DNA from: Myxococcota bacterium
GTDB taxonomy: Bacteria; Myxococcota_A; UBA9160; UBA4427
NCBI GenBank assembly: GCA_029941885.1
Contig: JAPYTP010000023.1
Coordinates: 1-45,910 of the forward strand
Direction of reading: 5' to 3'
Length of the DNA: 45,910 nucleotides
Under the pieces are notes generated by a model. The model did not search any database. It saw only the letters and a list, made by a program, of their open reading frames with translations, and was not told where the DNA came from. Numbering within the stretch: the first letter of the stretch is position 1; each line of letters begins with the position of its first letter. Below, one piece after another: positions 40,608 through 45,910 of the stretch. A program made the position numbers and the translations under genes.

Positions 40608-41810
40608 ATGTTGGATCACGTTGCCGTCGTCGGCGCATCACTAGCCGGACTCAGAACGGTCGAGGCGCTGCGCCGCGAGGGTTTCGAAGGACGGATCACC
40701 GTGATCGGTGCCGAAGACTCGTTCCCCTACGATCGCCCGCCGCTCTCGAAGCAATTCCTGGTCGACGACTGGGCGGAGGAAAAGCTGACCCTCGCGCGAA
40801 ACGGCGTCGAGGAGTTGAAGGCGGAATGGCGACTCGGTGTCGCGGCGAAGTCGCTGGATGCCGAGGCGAGACGACTGACGCTTGCCGACGGCTCGAGCGT
40901 GGAAGCCGACGCGATCGTCCTCGCGACGGGAACGAGGGCGCGGCGGCTTCCCTTCGGTCGGGATCTCGAGGGCGTGCTCGAGTTGCGCAACCTCGCGGAC
41001 GCGCGAAGGCTGCGAGCGGCGCTCTTGGATTCGCCTCGCGTGGTCGTCGTCGGTGCGGGATTCATCGGCATGGAAGTCGCGGCGAGCTGTCGCCAGAAGG
41101 GCGTCGACGTGACGGTCGTCGAGCCCCTGCCTGCCCCCCTGATTCGTGGGCTCGGGGCGACGCTTGGCGAGCGGGTCGCCCGGCGTCACCGGGAAATGGG
41201 CGTCGTCTTCCGACTCGGTGTGGGCGTGGATGGGTTCGAGGGCGACGGAACGGTCACGGGGGTGCAGCTCTCCGACGGCGAAACATTGCCCGCGGATGTG
41301 GTGATCGTCGGTGTCGGTGCGACGCCTGCCACCGAGTGGCTCGACGACGCAGGACTCGAAATCGACAACGGACTGCTCTGTGATGCAACCGGATCGACGG
41401 GGCGCGAGGGCATCTTCGCGCTCGGAGACTGCGCACGCTGGCGGAATGCCCGATATCCCGAGCGACCCCGATTCGAGCACTGGACGAGCGCGGTCGAGCA
41501 GTCCGATGTGATCGCCAAACGGATCGTCCATGGCGCCGCGGATGACTTCTCACCGATCCCCTACGTGTGGACTGATCAATTCGATTTGCGGATCGCGATC
41601 GTGGGGGAGATCCGGGAGGGGGATGAGATGCACATCTGCTTTGGATCGATCGACGAGGATCGCTTCCTCGCGCTCTTCGGTCGGGAGGGGAAGCTTGCGG
41701 CCGCAGTCGGCTTCAAGCGCCCTCGTCAGCTGAATGGAATGCGTCGGAGGATGGCGGAGGGAGACGGGATCTCCTTCGCAGAGGCGATTGCTGCTCACGC
41801 GGGATCGTAG
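40608..41810 (+). CDS. FAD-dependent ferredoxin reductase (putidaredoxin/rubredoxin-reductase type)
   Basis: A 400-residue pyridine-nucleotide disulfide-oxidoreductase-fold flavoprotein. The FAD motif is VAVVGASLAGLRTVEALR (5-22), with YDRPPLSKQFL and IVLATGTRARRLP following. The NAD site is VVVVGAGFIGMEVAASC near 145-161, and VTVVEPLP ends the second strand with Glu, which favours NADH. FALGDCARW is the second FAD contact, and the C-terminal reductase domain has WTDQFDLRIAIVG. Such enzymes reduce a ferredoxin for a P450 or Rieske oxygenase. A P450 gene lies 3 kb away on the other strand, but no ferredoxin gene is visible. The ATG at 40608 has GAGG seven bases upstream. Confidence 0.93.
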   Translation: MLDHVAVVGASLAGLRTVEALRREGFEGRITVIGAEDSFPYDRPPLSKQFLVDDWAEEKLTLARNGVEELKAEWRLGVAAKSLDAEARRLTLADGSSVEADAIVLATGTRARRLPFGRDLEGVLELRNLADARRLRAALLDSPRVVVVGAGFIGMEVAASCRQKGVDVTVVEPLPAPLIRGLGATLGERVARRHREMGVVFRLGVGVDGFEGDGTVTGVQLSDGETLPADVVIVGVGATPATEWLDDAGLEIDNGLLCDATGSTGREGIFALGDCARWRNARYPERPRFEHWTSAVEQSDVIAKRIVHGAADDFSPIPYVWTDQFDLRIAIVGEIREGDEMHICFGSIDEDRFLALFGREGKLAAAVGFKRPRQLNGMRRRMAEGDGISFAEAIAAHAGS

Positions 41811-41843
41811 GGGACGATCGGAGCCGGGTCGCGAAGTCCGGTA

Positions 41844-43118
41844 TCAGGAATGGCCAGAGTCGATCGTCCGTCTTTCGTCTCGGACGAAGAAGAGCCCGCC
41901 GAGTGCGAGTACGTTCAGCACGGCGAAGACACCGAAGGCGAGGTCGTAGTCGCCGAGCTCGTCTCGCATGACGGCTGCGAATAGCGGCCCCAGCACCCCG
42001 CCCGGAAGCAACGTCAGGGTCATCGCGCCATAGATCTCTCCGAGGTAATGGTCCCCGAAACATCTTCCCAGTACGAGCGGGTAGACGACGTCTCGGCACG
42101 CCTGGGAGATCCCGTAGCTCGCGATGAAGACCCAGAGCAGTACTGGGTCGGGCAACGCGAGCAAGACGAGAGAACTGAAGGCGAGGAGTGCATAGACCAC
42201 CTGAATGGCCCGTTCCTGGGGAATGCGATCGGACAAGAAGCCGCCCAGGATCTTGCTGAAGATGCCGAGGCCGACCGCCTTGCTGAAATAGGAGACCGCG
42301 TCCTCTTTGCTCATACCTCCGTCCATCAGGAGGAGGACGAAATGGTCGAGCACGCCCGTGAAATAGAAGAAGAAGATGAAGAGCGTGGTCGTCAGGATCC
42401 AGAAGCTGCGCGTTCGCAATGCAGCTCTCAGATCGAGGTCGTGGCGGACATCGCGGGCGTCGTCTATCTCGTGGTCGCTTTCTTCCGCTTCGCCTTCCCC
42501 CTCGCTGTTGTCGCCGCCTGGCCCATCGCGGATGAGGAAGAGCGCGGTCGGAAGCAGAATCAAGATCGCGACGGGGGCGACCGTCAGGAGGCCCTCCCGC
42601 CAGCTGAAGCTCGAGGCCACCGCGCCGACGAGGGTCACCATGACCATTCCACCGAGATTCGACCCCGCATAGGCGATCCCGAGGGCGAGGCCGCGATTCT
42701 TGCGAAACCACTGGCTCACGACATGACCGACGGTGATATCGCCCATCCCGGCCGCACAGAGCCCGATGCCCGCGGTCGCCAGGTAGAGTCCCGAGAGACT
42801 GTCGATGCGTGAAAAGAAGAGGAATACGAATGCGAAGAGGGTCGCGGAAAACGCGAGCACCCGTGATGCTCCGAGTCGGACGCTGAGGATTCCGACCACG
42901 GGGCTGATGAGCGCCTGAAAGATGAGTTGCGGGAACGCGGCCCCGGAGAGTTGGGCCCGGGTGAGGTCGAGGCCCTCGATCAGATCTGCGGCGATTCCCG
43001 TGCGGATATAGGTGAACCCGAGGCCCATCTGGCAGACGAGGCAGCCGATGGCGATCCAAACTCCGCGCCCGCGAAACTCACTCACCGCATCGCGGAGGGC
43101 CCCATGGCGATCGTTCAT
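41844..43118 (-). CDS. Major facilitator superfamily transporter
   Basis: A 424-residue membrane transporter with about 12 hydrophobic helices in two halves, joined by an acidic cytoplasmic loop (GGDNSEGEGEAEESDHEIDD). The first half starts at GVWIAIGCLVCQMGLGFTYI and includes the MFS-type GILSVRLGASRVL loop between helices 2 and 3; the second half has GFLSDRIPQERAI at the same place. The general pattern resembles monocarboxylate and oxalate/formate transporters. It probably imports the acid that the CoA ligase upstream activates. Its ATG overlaps the ligase's TGA by four bases (43115-43118), so translation is coupled. It converges with the ferredoxin reductase 33 bases away. Confidence 0.92.
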   Translation of the reverse strand: MNDRHGALRDAVSEFRGRGVWIAIGCLVCQMGLGFTYIRTGIAADLIEGLDLTRAQLSGAAFPQLIFQALISPVVGILSVRLGASRVLAFSATLFAFVFLFFSRIDSLSGLYLATAGIGLCAAGMGDITVGHVVSQWFRKNRGLALGIAYAGSNLGGMVMVTLVGAVASSFSWREGLLTVAPVAILILLPTALFLIRDGPGGDNSEGEGEAEESDHEIDDARDVRHDLDLRAALRTRSFWILTTTLFIFFFYFTGVLDHFVLLLMDGGMSKEDAVSYFSKAVGLGIFSKILGGFLSDRIPQERAIQVVYALLAFSSLVLLALPDPVLLWVFIASYGISQACRDVVYPLVLGRCFGDHYLGEIYGAMTLTLLPGGVLGPLFAAVMRDELGDYDLAFGVFAVLNVLALGGLFFVRDERRTIDSGHS

Positions 43119-44746
43119 TCCCCATCCGATCGCCGACTGGCCGCGTGGGCGCGCGCGACCGAGTCGTCGTCCAGATGCTCGCCGAATCGGCTGAGGGCGT
43201 CGTCTCGGAGTGCGCTCTTGGCGACCTTGCCTCCCACGTTGTGCGGAAGTGCATCGAATACCACGAGCGTCTCCGGCCAGAGTTCACGCGCAACATGGTT
43301 CTCGCCGAGAAAACGCTTGAGTTCTTCTAGATCGAGCGACGTGTCGGGTCGCAATTCGACGTAGGCGGCTGCGCGCTCGCCGAAGACCGCATCGGGAATC
43401 CCGATGGCCGCCGAGAGGGCGACGGCCGGATGGCGGGAGACACATTCCTCGATCGCGGCAGCGGACAGGTTCTTGCCGCCCCGGATGATGATGTCATCGG
43501 TGCGGCCAACGACGCGCAGGTACCCCTCCTCGTCCAGCTCCACGAGATCACCGAGCATGACCCAGCCGTCGGGGCGGATCAGCTCCGCCGTCGCTTCCGG
43601 GGCCCCGTGGTAGCCGCGAGAGACCACCGGACCCTTGACGGCGGGCTGGCCAGCACCGGATTCGGTCACGTCCTTGCCCTCGCCGTCGAAGAGCCGGAGC
43701 TGCATTTCCGGGATTGGCTTGCCCGCGGTCGTGAGGCGCTTGTGAGGTGGGTCTTCGGGGCGGGTCGCGCTGACGGCGCCGGTTTCATTCGAACCATAGA
43801 ACTGCAGCACATAGGCGCCGGTCCGCTCTTCGAAGGCGCGAGCCCGCATCTCGGGGACGGCCTCTCCGCCGGTGAACAGGCTCCTGAGCGCGAGGGAGTC
43901 GGTGTCGTCGAAGCCGCCGGACTCGAGCATCAGGATGAATTGCGTCGAGACGGCGGCAAGGATCGTGACCTCGTGGCGTCGCATCGCATCGATGGCGGCA
44001 ACCGCATCGAATTTTCGTAACACGACCGTCGGTGCACCCAGCAGGGTGGGCGTGAAATGCGAGGTCCAGAGGCCGAAGCCGAAGGGCGCGGGCAGGGCGC
44101 TCAGGAAGACATCCTCTGGTCGAAGATGGCCCACTTCGGTAGCGAAGCGGTGGAAGTGGAACCAGCGAAGTTGATCGTGCAAGACGATCTTGGGAAGGCC
44201 GGTCGTCCCCGAAGTGGTGTTGAAGAGGCAATCCGATTCCGGGGGCAGCCCCCGTCCTTCGAGGGCATCCACCGCGGCCAGGTCCGCCTCTCGGCCATCG
44301 ATCCGAATCGATTCGTCGACGAAGGCATCTCCTTCGATGATGAGGTGGTGACGGATATCGACGTCCGAACGCCGCAGCGCCTCGACGACGAGAGAGGCAT
44401 CCTCGCCGCCCATCACGGCAGCACTCAAGAAGGTCGAGGCACCGGCGAGACCCAGCAGATGTGCCAGCTCGCGTTCCCCGCAGCGTGCGCCGAGCCCGAG
44501 ACAGACCAGACCCGCGCGTTCGGTCGCCTGGAACGCGACGTGGAACGCGGGACCGTCGGGCAACCAGACTGCGACTCGCTCACCCGGTGACAGGCCGAGT
44601 GCGAGCAGAATCCGCGCCAGGCGGTCCGCAGCGGCGTCGTAGCCCGCCCAGTCGAGTACGCGGTCTTCGACGAAATAGGCGGGATGGTCGGGCCGTGTGC
44701 GTGCGAGCTCACGAACGCGAGCAGCGAGTGACGTAGGGAATTCCAT
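43115..44746 (-). CDS. AMP-forming carboxylate-CoA ligase, benzoate-CoA-ligase-like
   Basis: A 543-residue adenylate-forming ligase. Motifs in order: P-loop TTSGTTGLPKIV (177-188), QFYGSNETGAVS, GWVMLGDLVELDEEGYL, GRTDDIIIRGGKNLSAAAIEE and the catalytic lysine in NVGGKVAKSALR. The overall pattern recalls benzoate- or cyclohexanecarboxylate-type CoA ligases, but the acid cannot be named. It differs from the FadD3-like ligase at 3921 in its core segments. It lies 20 bases downstream of the P450 stop and overlaps the MFS transporter by four bases, so P450, ligase and transporter form one operon. I see no strong ribosome site before its ATG. Confidence 0.93.
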   Translation of the reverse strand: MEFPTSLAARVRELARTRPDHPAYFVEDRVLDWAGYDAAADRLARILLALGLSPGERVAVWLPDGPAFHVAFQATERAGLVCLGLGARCGERELAHLLGLAGASTFLSAAVMGGEDASLVVEALRRSDVDIRHHLIIEGDAFVDESIRIDGREADLAAVDALEGRGLPPESDCLFNTTSGTTGLPKIVLHDQLRWFHFHRFATEVGHLRPEDVFLSALPAPFGFGLWTSHFTPTLLGAPTVVLRKFDAVAAIDAMRRHEVTILAAVSTQFILMLESGGFDDTDSLALRSLFTGGEAVPEMRARAFEERTGAYVLQFYGSNETGAVSATRPEDPPHKRLTTAGKPIPEMQLRLFDGEGKDVTESGAGQPAVKGPVVSRGYHGAPEATAELIRPDGWVMLGDLVELDEEGYLRVVGRTDDIIIRGGKNLSAAAIEECVSRHPAVALSAAIGIPDAVFGERAAAYVELRPDTSLDLEELKRFLGENHVARELWPETLVVFDALPHNVGGKVAKSALRDDALSRFGEHLDDDSVARAHAASRRSDGE

Positions 44747-44766
44747 GTCTCGGCGAAAGCCTTACT

Positions 44767-45910
44767 CTAAATCGTGATCGGGAGTTTCCAGTAGCCCTGA
44801 ACGAATTCGGTCAAGAGCCGCTCGGAGCCCTCGAGATCCACATGGTATTCCGGGAAGCGACGGAGCAGCTCCTCGATGCAGACCCTGCCCTCGAGCCGCG
44901 CCACGTTCACCCCGAGACAGGAATGCGGGCCGTAGCCAAAGCTCATGATTCTCGGCGGACGGCGCAGGATGTCGAACCTGTCGGGATCCTGAAATTCGCG
45001 TTCGTCGTGGTTGCCGGAGTGGTAGAGAAACATGATCGCTTGCCCCTCTGTCATCTTGGCTCCCGCAAATTCGACCGGCTTGGCGACGACTCGCATCAGG
45101 AATTGTGTCGGCATGTCATAGCGAAGCCCCTCGTTGTACGCGTCCGGAATCAGCGCGGGATTGTCTACGCACATCTGGCGCTGATCCGGGTGCTCGAAGA
45201 GTCGTCGAACGATCGAGGCGAAGGTTTTCGGGAACGTCTCCGAGCCACCGATGATCAGCATGGCAAGATGCGAGGCGAGGGAATCGTCGTCGAGCTTCTG
45301 TCCGTCCTGCTCGAACTCGATCAGTGTCTGAAGCACGTCGTCCTTCGGTCCGCTTCTTCGGCGCGTGGAGATCTGCTCCTTGAAGTACGCGAACATCTCG
45401 GCCATGGCTTCGAGCCCCGCATCGGTCGCTCCATCGTGTCCTTCTTCGCGCTTGAAGAAGCGCCAGACGAGATCGTTCAGGAAGGGGCCGTCCTCTGGTG
45501 GCAGTCCGCTGATCGTACAGGCCACGGTCACCGCGACATGGGCCGTCATGTCGTGGATCACGTCGAGTCGGCCCGCGTCGCGCGCCGCGTCCAAACGATC
45601 CCCGGCGATCTTCCGGATCATTGGCTCGAGGGGGGCGACCGCGGGGGCGGCGAAGGGCTTGCGAAATGAGCTGCGGAGGCGCGGGTGATCCGGCGGATCC
45701 ATGTTGTTGATCATGGGAGTGACGGGTTGCACCTTCGTCAGGAGGTGAGCGGAGGTCGTGCCACGAGCCGCCGTCAGGTTCTTCATGTCCCCCGATGCCT
45801 TCCAGATATCGCTGAAACGGGAGAGCGCCCAGGTGTCGTATTTCTCGAGATAGTAGGCGGGCGCTTCGTCGCGGAGCTGCTTGTAGATCGGGAGCGGATC
45901 ACCCTTGACG
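44767..45910 (-). CDS. Cytochrome P450, 5' end beyond the window
   Basis: About 380 residues of a bacterial class I P450 are visible; the frame stays open to the right edge, reading DPLPIYKQLRDEAPAYYLEK, which is the usual P450 N-terminal region. So the ATG at 45786 is internal and the true start lies outside. Visible motifs: the substrate-region PPDHPRLRSSFRKPF, the I-helix IIGGSETFPKT with the acid-Thr pair, ExxR as NEGLR (near 45121-45136), and the haem-binding FGYGPHSCLG with its cysteine (44913-44942). It hydroxylates a substrate using electrons from a ferredoxin and a reductase; a candidate reductase is at 40608. The CoA ligase and transporter follow in the same operon. Confidence 0.93.
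   Translation of the reverse strand, partial: VKGDPLPIYKQLRDEAPAYYLEKYDTWALSRFSDIWKASGDMKNLTAARGTTSAHLLTKVQPVTPMINNMDPPDHPRLRSSFRKPFAAPAVAPLEPMIRKIAGDRLDAARDAGRLDVIHDMTAHVAVTVACTISGLPPEDGPFLNDLVWRFFKREEGHDGATDAGLEAMAEMFAYFKEQISTRRRSGPKDDVLQTLIEFEQDGQKLDDDSLASHLAMLIIGGSETFPKTFASIVRRLFEHPDQRQMCVDNPALIPDAYNEGLRYDMPTQFLMRVVAKPVEFAGAKMTEGQAIMFLYHSGNHDEREFQDPDRFDILRRPPRIMSFGYGPHSCLGVNVARLEGRVCIEELLRRFPEYHVDLEGSERLLTEFVQGYWKLPITI

Noticed and set aside
45786..45786. ATG at 45784-45786 as the P450 start
   Set aside because: The frame stays open to the window edge and encodes a typical P450 N-terminal region upstream of it, so this Met is internal.
1..45910. tRNA, rRNA, CRISPR arrays, insertion sequences, attachment sites and replication origins
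   Set aside because: Looked for by eye on both strands; no cloverleaf, repeat array, transposase, flanking direct repeats or iteron cluster was seen.

Overview
This is a 46 kb, high-GC bacterial chromosomal segment made almost entirely of acyl-CoA catabolism genes. I can support 37 protein-coding genes. I see no rRNA, tRNA, CRISPR array, insertion sequence, phage gene or recognisable transcription-factor gene. The mix of paralogous acyl-CoA dehydrogenases, crotonases, CaiB/BaiF proteins, SCP2-type thiolases, a DUF35 protein, LLM flavin enzymes, a P450 and a PQQ dehydrogenase fits an aerobic heterotroph that degrades branched, isoprenoid, steroid-like or aromatic acids. Such sets are known in Actinobacteria, Proteobacteria and several uncultured lineages (Myxococcota- or Binatota-like). 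The sequence alone does not let me name the phylum. Six genes appear to start with TTG behind a strong Shine-Dalgarno sequence.

Layout. At 0-3.9 kb are a crotonase, a nitroreductase and a divergent PQQ-dependent dehydrogenase lipoprotein. At 3.9-10.5 kb a minus-strand operon reads, in transcription order: two acyl-CoA dehydrogenases, an HMG-CoA-synthase-like/DUF35 fusion, an SCP2-type thiolase and a FadD3-like CoA ligase. A candidate promoter with an overlapping dyad lies at 10.66-10.70 kb. At 10.7-18.5 kb are an LLM enzyme, a fused indolepyruvate ferredoxin oxidoreductase, then a 3-hydroxyacyl-CoA dehydrogenase and a second thiolase, preceded by a 440-base non-coding stretch with four hairpins and a perfect 12-base palindrome.

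At 18.5-26.5 kb lie an MscS channel, a TTG-started trio (exported CehA/McbA-type metallohydrolase, GST, DUF1214 lipoprotein), a TauD-type dioxygenase, an isochorismatase-fold protein without its catalytic residues, and a small membrane protein. At 26.6-31.8 kb are a DECR1-type dienoyl-CoA reductase with an isomerase-like crotonase, a frameshifted crotonase overlapped by an intact one, and a carboxyltransferase subunit without a biotin carboxylase partner. At 31.9-37.6 kb a plus-strand series holds an SDR, acyl-CoA dehydrogenase, alpha-methylacyl-CoA racemase-like protein, two single-domain MaoC proteins and another acyl-CoA dehydrogenase, looking like a route for 2-methyl-branched acyl-CoAs. 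At 37.7-45.9 kb are a CaiB/BaiF CoA-transferase, an NTF2-like protein, a second LLM enzyme, an NADH-type ferredoxin reductase, and a P450 - CoA ligase - MFS operon whose P450 runs off the right edge.

An overall reading (inference): uptake by MFS, oxidation by the P450, PQQ and LLM enzymes, activation by two CoA ligases or CoA transfer, epimerisation of methyl branches, then several parallel beta-oxidation modules ending in two thiolases.
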